From contig NZ_JAPZUB010000023.1 in the NCBI RefSeq assembly GCF_027533505.1, positions 1 to 52,793 on the forward strand: 52,793 nucleotides of DNA, given 5' to 3'. Source of the stretch: Flavobacterium sp. GTDB lineage: Bacteria > Bacteroidota > Bacteroidia > Flavobacteriales > Flavobacteriaceae. The notes beneath the pieces were generated by a model. That model ran no database searches and was not told the origin of the DNA. It was given only the letters and a program-made list of their open reading frames with translations. Of this stretch, positions 8,607-16,873 are shown one piece after another; within the stretch, counting starts at the first letter, position 1, and the number at the start of each line of letters is the position of its first letter. A program made the translations under genes and the position numbers.

Positions 8607-8614
8607 CAAAGCTA
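8607..8614 (-). promoter_or_regulatory. -7 box of the pepO promoter
   Basis: The minus strand reads TAGCTTTG (TAnnTTTG) 25 bases before the pepO start codon. No convincing -33 TTTG was seen. Confidence 0.45.
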
Positions 8615-8668
8615 TCAAAATATTGATTGAATAGTTGTTAAATTCAGTATAATCCTCAAAGGAAATCC

Positions 8669-8697
8669 GTTGAATTCGACAGGGGTTTGTACTTTTG
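8669..8697 (+). promoter_or_regulatory. Promoter of the SCO1-like gene
   Basis: TTG at 8670-8672, 17 bases, then TACTTTTG at 8690-8697 match the Bacteroidota -33/-7 pattern. A possible upstream TTG start codon at 8670 falls inside this promoter, so the gene must start later, at the ATG at 8712. Confidence 0.7.
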
Positions 8698-8711
8698 CTA
8701 AAATTTTTGAC

Positions 8712-9407
8712 ATGGGCACCTTTCTCAAAAAATACCGCTTTTTTATTCTCTTCTTTGTGCTGTTTTCCATCATTACCGTGAGTGCTTTTTATTCGGTATT
8801 AAAACCCAAAAAAAACCTTCCAATATACACGCCAAGCGATGTCAATCCAGAATTGGTCGATACAACGGTGCAACATGTAGCCTTGGAACACCGCATCGGA
8901 TCGTTTGCCTTTACCAATCAAAACGGGAAAACGATTACCGATAAAGACTATGAAGGAAAAATTTATGTCGCCGACTTTTTCTTTACTACTTGTCCCACCA
9001 TTTGTCCCAAAATGACCAACAACATGGCGTGGTTACAGGAAAAAATCAAAAACAACCCCAACGTAAAATTGCTATCGTTTTCCGTAACTCCCGATATTGA
9101 CAGTGTTCCCGTTTTAAAAGCCTATGCGCAAAAAAAAGGCGTATTGGACCATAAATGGAACCTGCTTACGGGCGATAAAAAAGCGATTTACTACTTGGCA
9201 CGCAAATCATTTTTGGCCGTAAAAACAGGCAATCCCAAGGAATTATACAACATGGTGCACACAGAAAACTTTGTGCTCGTCGATGCCCAACAACGCATCC
9301 GTGGGTTTTATGACGGCACCAACCTCGATGGCCCTACCGAACCGGGCGTAAAAAATGTACAACAATTGTGGGAAGATATTCAGTTTTTATGCGAACCCAA
9401 AGAATGA
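8712..9407 (+). CDS. SCO1/SenC family copper chaperone
   Basis: This 231-residue thioredoxin-fold protein has one N-terminal transmembrane anchor (about residues 8-26). It carries the copper-binding CPTIC motif (CxxxC) and the conserved His in NMVHTENFVLVD. SCO proteins deliver copper to, or keep thiols reduced in, the CuA site of cytochrome c oxidase. The soluble domain would face the periplasm. The start at 8712 is chosen because the earlier TTG lies in the promoter. It lies between pepO (divergent) and the feo operon, with no oxidase genes nearby. Confidence 0.92.
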   Translation: MGTFLKKYRFFILFFVLFSIITVSAFYSVLKPKKNLPIYTPSDVNPELVDTTVQHVALEHRIGSFAFTNQNGKTITDKDYEGKIYVADFFFTTCPTICPKMTNNMAWLQEKIKNNPNVKLLSFSVTPDIDSVPVLKAYAQKKGVLDHKWNLLTGDKKAIYYLARKSFLAVKTGNPKELYNMVHTENFVLVDAQQRIRGFYDGTNLDGPTEPGVKNVQQLWEDIQFLCEPKE

Positions 9408-9462
9408 ATGTCAAACAAAACATAATTTTTTTACGGAACCCACATTATCCGTCCGATTTCCG

Positions 9463-9489
9463 TATTTTTGTATTTTAATTCAATCTAAA
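9463..9489 (+). promoter_or_regulatory. feoA promoter with DtxR-like operator
   Basis: TATTTTTG at 9463-9470 is a -7 box. The palindrome TTTAA-TTCAAT-CTAAA follows at 9474-9489, just before the GTG start at 9494. The same TTTAR-N6-CTAAA pattern precedes both TonB receptor genes and the DtxR-type regulator gene. Its position over the transcription start suits repression. Confidence 0.55.
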
Positions 9490-9493
9490 TAAA

Positions 9494-9718
9494 GTGAGCG
9501 AAACCTTAGCCGACATGAAAATCGGACAACAAGCAACCATCGTCGATTTTAATATCGATGCTATTCCGTTGAAATTACTGGAAATGGGTTGCCTTCCAGG
9601 CAATCGTGTGGAATTGTTGCAAATCGCTCCTTTGGGGGATCCGCTTTATTTTACCATCAACGATTCGCACGTGGCCCTTCGTATCGAAACGGCTCGGCAA
9701 ATAGAGGTGACATTCTAA
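9494..9718 (+). CDS. feoA: Ferrous iron transport protein FeoA
   Basis: This 74-residue protein has a single SH3-like FeoA domain (LADMKIGQQATIVDF, then LLEMGCLPGNRVELL). FeoA is a small cytosolic partner needed for FeoB-driven Fe(II) import. Translation starts with GTG. feoB begins 10 bases after its stop, so the two form an operon, preceded by a candidate metal-responsive operator. Confidence 0.93.
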   Translation: MSETLADMKIGQQATIVDFNIDAIPLKLLEMGCLPGNRVELLQIAPLGDPLYFTINDSHVALRIETARQIEVTF

Positions 9719-9727
9719 CGATTTACC

Positions 9728-11833
9728 ATGGCGGAAAAAACGATAAAAGTAGCTTTAATTGGGAATCCCAACACCGGTAAAACATCGGTTTTTAATCAAC
9801 TTACAGGCTTAAAACAGCAAGTGGGCAACTACCCCGGAATTACGGTAGAAAAGAAAATTGGCTATTGCCGTTTGAATGAGACCACCCGTGCTACCATTCT
9901 CGATTTGCCGGGCACGTACAGTTTGAATGCCAGTTCCATCGATGAAAATGTGGTGATTGAACTTTTACTGAACCGCAAAGATGAAAACTTTCCCGATGTC
10001 GTGGTCGTGGTTTCTGAAGTAGAAAACCTCAAGCGAAATCTCCTTCTTTTTACCCAAATCAAAGACCTTGAAATTCCTACCATTTTGGTCATCAACATGA
10101 GCGACCGAATGAAGTTGAAAGGCATCGAATTGGATATTCCCTATTTGGAAGCCCAATTGAAAACCAAAATTGCGCTCACGAGTTCCCGAAAAAATATTGG
10201 CATCGAAGAAATCAAACAACGTATTCTCGAGTACCAATCCTTACCCACAGCGCCGTGTTTGAATGCCTCCTCCATTGATCCCGAATACTTTGACAAATTG
10301 CGCAAAGCCTTCCCCAATCAATTGGTGTACAAACTGTGGTTGGTGATTACACAAGACGTCAATTTCTTGAATTTAGAGCGGAACGAAATGAAAAGCTCGT
10401 TCACCAAATCGCATACGGAACTCCGACGGTTGCAGCAAAAAGAAACCATCAAAAGGTATCAGTTTATCAACGATACCTTGAAAGTGGGACAAACCATCGA
10501 CCGTTCCAAAGCGGGTAACTTTAGCGCACGCCTCGATCGGATTCTTACCCACAAAATCTTTGGCTACCTTATTTTCTTTGTAATTCTCTTTGGCATCTTC
10601 CAATCGATTTTCGACTGGTCGAGTGTCCCCATGGATTTTATCGACGAAAAGTTTGCGCAACTCGCCACGTACACCGCTACCCATTTGCCCCCCGGCGAAT
10701 TCACCAATTTAATCACCGAAGGAATTATTCCGGGCATCGGTGGGATTCTCATTTTTATTCCGCAAATTGCTTTTTTATTCCTCTTCATATCCGTCTTGGA
10801 AGAAAGCGGTTATATGAGTCGGGTGGTGTTTTTGATGGACAAAATCATGCGCCGCTTTGGCCTCTCGGGGAAAAGTGTGGTGCCCCTCATTTCAGGTACC
10901 GCCTGTGCTATTCCCGCCATCATGGGAGCGCGCAATATCGAAAATTGGAAAGAGCGCTTGATTACCATTTTGGTCACGCCCTTTATCACCTGCTCGGCAC
11001 GTCTACCCGTATATGCCATTCTGATTGCCCTCATCATTCCTGAGAAGCATGTTTTGGGATTTATTAGCCTTCAAGGACTTACCCTGATGGTATTGTACCT
11101 GTTGGGTTTCGGGATTGCGTTGTTGTGTGCGTTTATTTTGCATAAGGTTTTGAACCTAAATACGAAGTCCTATTTTGTGGTCGAAATGCCCGGGTACAAA
11201 ATTCCCATGGCGAAAAATGTAGGCATCAATGTGGTCGAAAAAACCAAGTCTTTTGTGTTTGGTGCGGGGAAAATTATTTTAGCCTTATCGGTCATTCTGT
11301 GGTTCCTTGGCTCACATGGTCCGGGTGATGAATTTAAAAATGCCGAAAAAATTATTGAACAAAAAGTTTACAATTCCCCTGTCCCAATCAATCCGTCGGT
11401 TATTCCCAATTGGACTGCCGAATACAAATTGGAACACTCCTATATGGGCATCGCCGGGAAAATGATCGAACCCGTGATTGAACCGCTGGGCTACGATTGG
11501 AAAATTGGCATCGCGGTAGTGAGCTCGTTTGCCGCACGTGAAGTGTTTGTAGGTACTTTGGCCACTATTTACAAAGTAGGCGACCAAAGCGAAGAAGAAA
11601 CCACCATCAAAGAACAAATGCGCCACGAAGTTCACGAAGACGGCAGTCCAGTGTTTAACTTGGCCAGCGGCATTTCACTTTTGCTGTTCTATGCTTTTGC
11701 CATGCAATGTATCAGCACCTTGGCCATCGTCAAAAAAGAAACCAACTCATGGAAATGGCCTATGATTCAATTGGTGTTTATGAGCGGTATCGCCTACGTT
11801 TCGGCCTTGGTTGCCTATCAGTTCTTAAAATAA
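9728..11833 (+). CDS. feoB: Ferrous iron transporter FeoB
   Basis: The 701-residue protein has an N-terminal G domain with the P-loop GNPNTGKTS (residues 12-20), DLPGTYSL for G3 and an NMSD G4 motif. A helical regulatory region follows, then the FeoB membrane domain with the two Gate motifs, including GTACAIPAI and the TPFITCSARLPVYAI segment. It imports Fe(II) across the inner membrane; some Bacteroidota homologues import manganese. Length and motif order are normal. It sits between feoA and a small Cys-rich membrane protein gene seven bases downstream. Confidence 0.96.
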   Translation: MAEKTIKVALIGNPNTGKTSVFNQLTGLKQQVGNYPGITVEKKIGYCRLNETTRATILDLPGTYSLNASSIDENVVIELLLNRKDENFPDVVVVVSEVENLKRNLLLFTQIKDLEIPTILVINMSDRMKLKGIELDIPYLEAQLKTKIALTSSRKNIGIEEIKQRILEYQSLPTAPCLNASSIDPEYFDKLRKAFPNQLVYKLWLVITQDVNFLNLERNEMKSSFTKSHTELRRLQQKETIKRYQFINDTLKVGQTIDRSKAGNFSARLDRILTHKIFGYLIFFVILFGIFQSIFDWSSVPMDFIDEKFAQLATYTATHLPPGEFTNLITEGIIPGIGGILIFIPQIAFLFLFISVLEESGYMSRVVFLMDKIMRRFGLSGKSVVPLISGTACAIPAIMGARNIENWKERLITILVTPFITCSARLPVYAILIALIIPEKHVLGFISLQGLTLMVLYLLGFGIALLCAFILHKVLNLNTKSYFVVEMPGYKIPMAKNVGINVVEKTKSFVFGAGKIILALSVILWFLGSHGPGDEFKNAEKIIEQKVYNSPVPINPSVIPNWTAEYKLEHSYMGIAGKMIEPVIEPLGYDWKIGIAVVSSFAAREVFVGTLATIYKVGDQSEEETTIKEQMRHEVHEDGSPVFNLASGISLLLFYAFAMQCISTLAIVKKETNSWKWPMIQLVFMSGIAYVSALVAYQFLK

Positions 11834-11839
11834 TTCGCT

Positions 11840-11965
11840 ATGGGCATTCAAGAAATTTTCGTGTACTTGGCCTTGGGCATCGCACTCGCCTATTTGTTTG
11901 AGCGCTTTAAAAAACGACCCAAGAAAAAAGATAAAAACTGTGGTAATGACAATTGTGGCTGTTAA
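11840..11965 (+). CDS. FeoB-associated Cys-rich membrane protein
   Basis: A 41-residue frame starts with ATG six bases after the feoB stop codon. It has one hydrophobic helix (IFVYLALGIALAYLF), a basic stretch KKRPKKK, and a C-terminal CGNDNCGC cluster. This layout matches the tiny FeoB-associated Cys-rich proteins found after feoB in many bacteria, thought to occupy a FeoC-like place. The Cys cluster could bind iron or an Fe-S cluster at the cytosolic face. Its function is not established. Confidence 0.8.
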   Translation: MGIQEIFVYLALGIALAYLFERFKKRPKKKDKNCGNDNCGC

Positions 11966-12020
11966 TTTTTGGGCAATCCCCCGAGTGAACGCCTTTCGTA
12001 GCTAACCTATACCTGCTGCT

Positions 12021-12100
12021 CGGGGTCGGGTCTTCCGTTGCAATGCCGCCGCTTCGTTCCTCCGCCGTCGGGATTTCCACTTCACCCCCTATTGCAATAG
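12021..12100 (+). repeat. GC-rich intergenic repeat element, copy 1
   Basis: The stretch CGGGGTCGGGTCTTCCGTTG...GGATTTCC...CCTATTGC stands out from its AT-rich surroundings and has no coding potential. It aligns in outline with the minus strand of 35764-35830: a GGTCGGG head, a C-TTGCAAT-like block, a variable centre, GGATTT, and a (C)CCxxTTGC tail. The rest of 11966-12200 holds no gene that I can see. Confidence 0.5.
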
Positions 12101-12200
12101 CTGCCTTGAAATCAGCCTGTTATACGCCCCAAAAAAACGCTTTCAAAAACGCCTCTTTTTCCCTTGCCTTAAACAAAAATTAAATTTATTATTATTTTTA

Positions 12201-12239
12201 TTTAAACTTTGTCTAAATAAGAATAAGGATGTATCTTTG
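12201..12239 (+). promoter_or_regulatory. Operator and -7 box before the FecA-like receptor gene
   Basis: TTTAAACTTTGTCTAAA at 12201-12217 is an imperfect palindrome. It shares TTTGTCTAAATA with the site before the second receptor gene. TATCTTTG at 12232-12239 is the -7 box. A TTG at 12237 that could be read as a start codon lies inside this box. Confidence 0.55.
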
Positions 12240-12257
12240 CCGAAAATTTTCAAAATT

Positions 12258-14486
12258 ATGCGCATTATTGCCCCCATATTGGCTGGATTTTTGCTTACCG
12301 CAGCGGCTTCACAAGCCCAAGAAGTGAAGAAAGATACCGCCACCGTTACCCTCGACCAAGTCATCATTTTCATCAAAGAACAAACTCCCGATCGCATGCC
12401 TGCTGTTAAGCAGCAAACCATCTATTCGGGTAAGAAAAATGATGTACTGCGTCTCAATGAAATCAACGCCAACCGAACGACCAACAATGCACGCGAACTG
12501 TTCTCTCGCATGGCCGGTGTTTCCGTATGGGAAAACGACGGCTCTGGCATTCAAGTCAACGTGGCCGTACGTGGATTAAGTCCCAACCGCAGCTGGGAAC
12601 TCAATACACGTCAAAACGGTTACGACATTTCCTCCGACGTTTTCGGTTATCCCGAAGCCTATTACAATCCCCCGATGGAAGCCGTTGAACGTATCGAATT
12701 TATCCGCGGTGGGGCTTCGTTGCAATTTGGACCCCAATTTGGAGGGATGCTTAATTATGTATTGAAAAAAGCACCTGAGAAAAAATTCAGTTACGAAACC
12801 CAAAATACAGTAGGAAGTTTTGGCTTAGTCAGCAGCTTCAATGCAATCGGTGGAAAACACGGAAAATTTACCTATTATGCCTACCACCATGCCCGTAGAG
12901 CCGATGGATGGCGTGACAATACTGGATATCAAATACGAAACTCCTTTGTCAACTTGGGCTACGAATTTGCACCGCACTGGAAAGCACAAGTAGAATTCAC
13001 CACCATGGACTATGAGTTGCAGCAACCCGGCGGTTTAACCGATGCACAATTTGCCGCCGATCACCGTCAATCGTTACGCGATCGCAACTGGATGGGAACG
13101 CCATGGAACTTGGCAACGATTACCCTTACAGGACGTTGGAGTCCAAAAATCACTACGGATTTTAAATTGTTCGGACTCTATGGCGAGCGCAACAGTGTAG
13201 GATTCACTGCGGCTCCTAATGTAGTTGATGCCATTAACCCAACCTCTTTAGCCTATGCCAACCGTCAAGTTGACCGTGATCGTTATGTGAATTTCGGCTT
13301 GGAAAACCGGTCGCTTTGGAACTACTCGCTTGGTAAAACTCAACATCATTTGGCTTTTGGGTTCCGCTTGTATCAAGCCGATACCAACCGTAGACAACGC
13401 GGTACAGGGACCAACGGTAGCGATTTTGACCTTACCGTTAGCGATCGTTATCCGAGAAACTTGGACTTTACCACGCGCAACATTGCCCTTTTTGCCGAAA
13501 ACATGTTCCAAATCACTTCCGCTTGGACGGTAACGCCGGGCGCGCGCTTAGAAATCATTGAATCGGTAGGTTCAGGATTATTCAACCGGGTAAGTGGTAA
13601 CGATATACTGATGCCCAACCAAGAATTAAACCGCACCCAACTTCTGTTAGGTTTAGGAACCGAATACCGAATTGGAACTACCAATGTGTATGCAAACATT
13701 TCTCAAGCGTATCGCCCCGTATTGTTCTCTGATCAAACGCCTCCAGCAACGACCGATGTTATCGATCCTAACTTACAAGATGCCAACGGATATACCCTCG
13801 ATTTAGGCTACCGCGGTACGTTTAAAAACTGGATTAATTTTGATGTATCCTACTTCTATATGGTGTACAACAACCGTATTGGTACGTTAAATCGCTTTAT
13901 CAACGACGACCCAACGCAGGCGGCTTTTGCCTTCCGCACCAACTTAGGAAAAAGTATCCATAAAGGAGCTGAACTGTATGGAGACATCAGTTGGTTTGAT
14001 GTGTTTGGAGCACCCAAAACATGGGGTAAATTAAAAACCTTTGCCAGCAGTGCCTTCATCAGTGCCCGTTATGATGATTTTGCGGTAACAAGTGTAAGCG
14101 GTGCTGCTCCTAACGTTACCATTACCACAACCAACCTCGCTGGAAAACGGGTAGAAAATGCCCCTGAGTTCATTCACAACTTCGGAATTAGCTGGGAGTA
14201 CAAAAAAATATCCATCAGTGCGCAACAACGTCAAAACGGCGCTGTATATACCGATGCACAGAATACCGTTACACCCACAGCCAACGGGGTAAACGGGCGT
14301 ATTGGTGGGTACAAAGTAGTCGACTTAGGGATGGAGTATCGATTTAAAAATTATAATCTTCGTGGGGGAATCAACAACCTTACAAATGAAAAATACGCTA
14401 CTCGACGCGCTGGAGGCTATCCTGGGCCAGGGTTATTGCCCGGAGAAGGACAAAGTTTTTACGTTTCTATTGGGGCGAAATTCTAA
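12258..14486 (+). CDS. TonB-dependent receptor, FecA-like
   Basis: The 742-residue outer-membrane receptor has a signal peptide (ending SQAQ). The plug domain runs over about residues 60-170 (ARELFSRMAGVSVWE, then VERIEFIRGGASLQFGPQFG), and a 22-strand barrel ends in the typical aromatic residue (GAKF). The plug resembles ferric-dicitrate or other siderophore receptors (FecA group), but the ligand cannot be told from sequence. The start at 12258 is chosen because the upstream TTG is part of the promoter. The candidate metal-responsive operator and the feo and DtxR-type neighbours support iron uptake. It converges with the ZIP transporter gene. Confidence 0.9.
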   Translation: MRIIAPILAGFLLTAAASQAQEVKKDTATVTLDQVIIFIKEQTPDRMPAVKQQTIYSGKKNDVLRLNEINANRTTNNARELFSRMAGVSVWENDGSGIQVNVAVRGLSPNRSWELNTRQNGYDISSDVFGYPEAYYNPPMEAVERIEFIRGGASLQFGPQFGGMLNYVLKKAPEKKFSYETQNTVGSFGLVSSFNAIGGKHGKFTYYAYHHARRADGWRDNTGYQIRNSFVNLGYEFAPHWKAQVEFTTMDYELQQPGGLTDAQFAADHRQSLRDRNWMGTPWNLATITLTGRWSPKITTDFKLFGLYGERNSVGFTAAPNVVDAINPTSLAYANRQVDRDRYVNFGLENRSLWNYSLGKTQHHLAFGFRLYQADTNRRQRGTGTNGSDFDLTVSDRYPRNLDFTTRNIALFAENMFQITSAWTVTPGARLEIIESVGSGLFNRVSGNDILMPNQELNRTQLLLGLGTEYRIGTTNVYANISQAYRPVLFSDQTPPATTDVIDPNLQDANGYTLDLGYRGTFKNWINFDVSYFYMVYNNRIGTLNRFINDDPTQAAFAFRTNLGKSIHKGAELYGDISWFDVFGAPKTWGKLKTFASSAFISARYDDFAVTSVSGAAPNVTITTTNLAGKRVENAPEFIHNFGISWEYKKISISAQQRQNGAVYTDAQNTVTPTANGVNGRIGGYKVVDLGMEYRFKNYNLRGGINNLTNEKYATRRAGGYPGPGLLPGEGQSFYVSIGAKF

Positions 14487-14502
14487 TCCAAAAATCCCAA
14501 AT

Positions 14503-14532
14503 AAAAAAGGCAGCTTCATCGCTGCCTTTTTT
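14503..14532. terminator. Bidirectional terminator between receptor and ZIP genes
   Basis: AAAAAAGGCAGC and GCTGCCTTTTTT form a perfect 12-bp stem with a six-base loop between convergent genes. Confidence 0.9.
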
Positions 14533-14533
14533 A

Positions 14534-15352
14534 TTATCCTAAAGCGACATCGAGCATCATCATGACAATAAACCCCCCAATGAAACCCAGGGTCGCGATA
14601 TCCGTATTTTTATCTTGTTGCGTTTCGGGAATCACCTCTTCCACGACCACAAATATCATCGCTCCTGCTGCAAAAGCTAGGGCATACGGCAACAAAGGGG
14701 TAAAAAAGGTAACCGCTACGGCTCCCAAAACCCCCGCTATGGGTTCGACCAACGCCGACGATTGACCGTACATAAAACTCTTCCACCGGCTCATTCCCAT
14801 GCGACGAAGCGGCATCGACACCGCAATTCCTTCTGGGAAATTTTGAATTCCAATCCCAATCGCCAATGTCACCGCCCCAGCAATCGAAGCTTCAGGAATA
14901 CCCGCAGCAACGCCCCCAAATAGCACACCTACCGCCAACCCCTCTGGGATATTGTGTAACGTAATAGCCAAAACCAACAAGGTAGTTCGTTGCCAAGGTG
15001 ATTTCATACCTTCGGTTTCTTGGAAATTGAGGTGTAAATGGGGTAAAATTTTGTCTAAGCCAAATATGAAAAAAGCACCCATTAAAAAGCCAACTGCGGC
15101 AGGGATCACTTTGACAAACCCGTCCCCTTCACTCATTTCAATAGCGGGAGCTAACAAACTCCAAAAACTAGCGGCCACCATAACACCGCCTGTAAAACCC
15201 AGCATCCCATCGAGAACAACGCGGTTCATCGTTTTGAAGAAAAACACAAACGAAGCGCCCAGAGCGGTCAATCCCCACGTAAATAAAGTGGCCAATAAAG
15301 CAGCCAATACGGGATCAATTTGTTCAAAAAAATGAAGTACAGCATCAAACAT
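14534..15352 (-). CDS. ZIP family metal transporter
   Basis: This 272-residue polytopic membrane protein has about eight helices. It contains the ZIP metal-path motifs HNIPEGLAVG (helix 4) and NFPEGIAVSMP (helix 5). A His-bearing loop (DKILPHLHLNFQE) precedes helix 4. Bacterial ZupT-type members import zinc, iron or manganese. The gene overlaps the end of the DtxR-type regulator gene by eight bases, so the two are co-transcribed and the transporter probably answers to that regulator. Confidence 0.9.
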   Translation of the reverse strand: MFDAVLHFFEQIDPVLAALLATLFTWGLTALGASFVFFFKTMNRVVLDGMLGFTGGVMVAASFWSLLAPAIEMSEGDGFVKVIPAAVGFLMGAFFIFGLDKILPHLHLNFQETEGMKSPWQRTTLLVLAITLHNIPEGLAVGVLFGGVAAGIPEASIAGAVTLAIGIGIQNFPEGIAVSMPLRRMGMSRWKSFMYGQSSALVEPIAGVLGAVAVTFFTPLLPYALAFAAGAMIFVVVEEVIPETQQDKNTDIATLGFIGGFIVMMMLDVALG

Positions 15353-16001
15353 GTTTTAAAACATAAAGGTTATCGGTAATTTTTTGAGAGAGCACCAAGG
15401 TTGTTCCATTGATACGCACCGTAAGCGAATGATCAAAGGGTTCCCGTTCAACCAATTCCACTTGGGCGCCCAAAGCTATTTTTTGTTTATCCAAATACTG
15501 CAAAAATCCAGGCGAGGAATCCCGCACCCCCATAAATCGATAGGTTTGGTGAAGCTGTCCGTCTGACAAAAGTAACCGTTCTTCTTTGACCATTTCGCCC
15601 TTGGCATTCGGTATTGGGTCGCCGTGTGGATCAAATGCAGGATGGCCCAGAAACTCATCCAATCGAGCGATTAAAGCCTGCGACTGAATGTGTTCCAATT
15701 CTTCGGCAATATCATGTACCTCATCCCAAGCAAAGCCCAATTTTTCAACCAAAAACACCTCCCACAAGCGGTGTTTGCGCACCACCATTTTTGCCTTTAA
15801 CAACCCTGATTCGGTCAACGAAACGCCTTGGTATTTTTGGTAGGACACCCAATTTTTATCCGCTAACTTTTTGAGCATATCCGTTACAGAAGAGGCTTTG
15901 GTATCTAGGGTTCCCGCAATCGCATTGGTGGTTACCCCTTTGGGAGATACCTGCGCTAAATGGTAAATGACTTTAATGTAATTTTCTTCGGAAATGGTCA
16001 T
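15345..16001 (-). CDS. DtxR/MntR family metal-dependent repressor
   Basis: The 218-residue protein starts MTISEENYIKVIYHLAQ, the usual DtxR-family beginning. A winged helix (about residues 1-65), a metal-binding dimerisation domain (HDIAEELEHIQS with HPxFDPHGDPIP) and a C-terminal SH3/FeoA-like domain follow. With Fe(II) or Mn(II) bound it should repress metal uptake genes. The start at 16001 is preferred over an upstream TTG at 16022 because it begins exactly at the family N-terminus. It is first in a two-gene operon with the ZIP transporter. A TTTAG-N6-CTAAA palindrome lies upstream and recurs before feoA and both receptor genes, suggesting autoregulation plus a small regulon. Whether iron or manganese is the corepressor is open. 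Confidence 0.9.
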   Translation of the reverse strand: MTISEENYIKVIYHLAQVSPKGVTTNAIAGTLDTKASSVTDMLKKLADKNWVSYQKYQGVSLTESGLLKAKMVVRKHRLWEVFLVEKLGFAWDEVHDIAEELEHIQSQALIARLDEFLGHPAFDPHGDPIPNAKGEMVKEERLLLSDGQLHQTYRFMGVRDSSPGFLQYLDKQKIALGAQVELVEREPFDHSLTVRINGTTLVLSQKITDNLYVLKHV

Positions 16002-16053
16002 ATAACGAATAATTTGATTCAAAAATAAATTATTCTTTTTGACAAAAAAAATT

Positions 16054-16069
16054 TTTAGACAAATCTAAA
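16054..16069 (-). promoter_or_regulatory. Candidate DtxR-family operator before the regulator-ZIP operon
   Basis: TTTAG-ACAAAT-CTAAA is a 16-base palindrome, extended to TTTAGA/TCTAAA, overlapping the zur stop codon. On the minus strand it reads TTTGTCTAAA in its right half, as at the two receptor promoters. It lies about 53 bases before the regulator start codon. Confidence 0.55.
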
Positions 16070-16445
16070 CCACTTGGCATTCAGGACAAACTCCGGTCAA
16101 TGTGAAATTCATGTCGTGAACGGTATAAGCATGGGGAAGCTTAAATTCAGGAATGGGCAGCGATAAACACTCGGTTTTTTGACAACGGGTGCAATTAAAA
16201 TGAACATGATTGTGATCGTGATGGGCTTCATGACGACAAAAGGCATACTTCACTACCCCCTCGGCAGTCACCGTTTTGTGAATAATATCCGATGTCAAAA
16301 GCCGATCTAATATACGGTAAACCGTGACACGATCGCATACCTGTTGTGTTTTTTCCAAAATTTCAGCATGCGATAAAGCTTGATGTGATTCGGAAAGCAC
16401 CTTTACTATAGCCGCCTTGGCTGGAGTATTACGCGTCTTTTTCAT
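16065..16445 (-). CDS. Fur family transcriptional regulator, probably Zur
   Basis: The 126-residue Fur-family protein has the winged-helix part at residues 1-75 (DRVTVYRILDRLL). The His-rich metal site HEAHHDHNHVHF follows, with two CxxC structural zinc pairs (CTRCQ and CPECQ). Fur-type proteins bind metal and then DNA. Divergent transcription from merC-cobW, a GTPase gene typical of zinc-sparing systems, and two TGCAA-N5-TTGCA boxes between them point to zinc sensing. Short length and the lack of an obvious Fur-only feature agree, but Fur or PerR specificity cannot be excluded. The DtxR-type regulator gene follows on the same strand after 63 bases. Confidence 0.85.
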   Translation of the reverse strand: MKKTRNTPAKAAIVKVLSESHQALSHAEILEKTQQVCDRVTVYRILDRLLTSDIIHKTVTAEGVVKYAFCRHEAHHDHNHVHFNCTRCQKTECLSLPIPEFKLPHAYTVHDMNFTLTGVCPECQVV

Positions 16446-16450
16446 ATTTA

Positions 16451-16504
16451 TTGCAACATTGTTGCGTTAATTGACTTTTTCTTTATATTTGCAACAGGAT
16501 TGCA
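16451..16504. promoter_or_regulatory. Divergent zur/merC promoter region with two Zur-like boxes
   Basis: TTGCAACATTGTTGCGTTAA at 16451 and TTGCAACAGGATTGCATTAA at 16489 share TTGCAACA-N3-TTGC-N-TTAA. Each contains a palindrome (TGCAA-N5-TTGCA, one mismatch in the first). The merC promoter overlaps both: TTG at 16462-16464, 19 bases, then TATATTTG at 16484-16491. Confidence 0.7.
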
Positions 16505-16522
16505 TTAACAAAATTACAAAAA

Positions 16523-16873
16523 ATGAATTGGAAATCACTTACCTCAACGGATGCATTTGGAGTTTATTCAGCCGGGCTATGTATGATTCACTGCTTGGTG
16601 TTTCCCTTAATCACTTTGCTTCCGCTTGAAAACACACACAATTTCTGGGTAGATGCAATTTTAGGTGGTAGTAGTATTGGGCTTGCAATTAAGGCTATGA
16701 AAAAATCGACTTTAGTAAGTGTTCGGCTATTGTTTTTAGTATCAATACTCCTCTTGCTTTTTGGCCTAATTCTAGAAGGGATAACCCTACATCATGCACA
16801 GGGATTGCTATGGGGCGGCGGTGGACTTATTATTGCGCATAGTATTCATTTTAAAACACACAAACACGAATGA
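16523..16873 (+). CDS. MerC domain-containing membrane protein
   Basis: This 116-residue protein has about four transmembrane helices and the MerC-type CMIHCLVFPL motif near residue 20, a Cys pair in the first helix. MerC proteins move mercury or other thiophilic metals. In flavobacteria such genes often sit with zinc-related GTPase genes. The stop codon overlaps the cobW start (ATGA), so the two are translated together, and the promoter carries Zur-like boxes. A role in zinc import or trafficking under starvation is therefore more likely than mercury resistance, but this is inferred. Confidence 0.8.
   Translation: MNWKSLTSTDAFGVYSAGLCMIHCLVFPLITLLPLENTHNFWVDAILGGSSIGLAIKAMKKSTLVSVRLLFLVSILLLLFGLILEGITLHHAQGLLWGGGGLIIAHSIHFKTHKHE

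Noticed and set aside
8670..8711. Upstream TTG start for the SCO1-like gene
   Set aside because: The TTG is the -33 element and the region holds the -7 box; the ATG at 8712 starts the membrane anchor properly.
12237..12257. Upstream TTG start for the FecA-like receptor gene
   Set aside because: It lies within the -7 box TATCTTTG; the signal peptide begins at the ATG at 12258.
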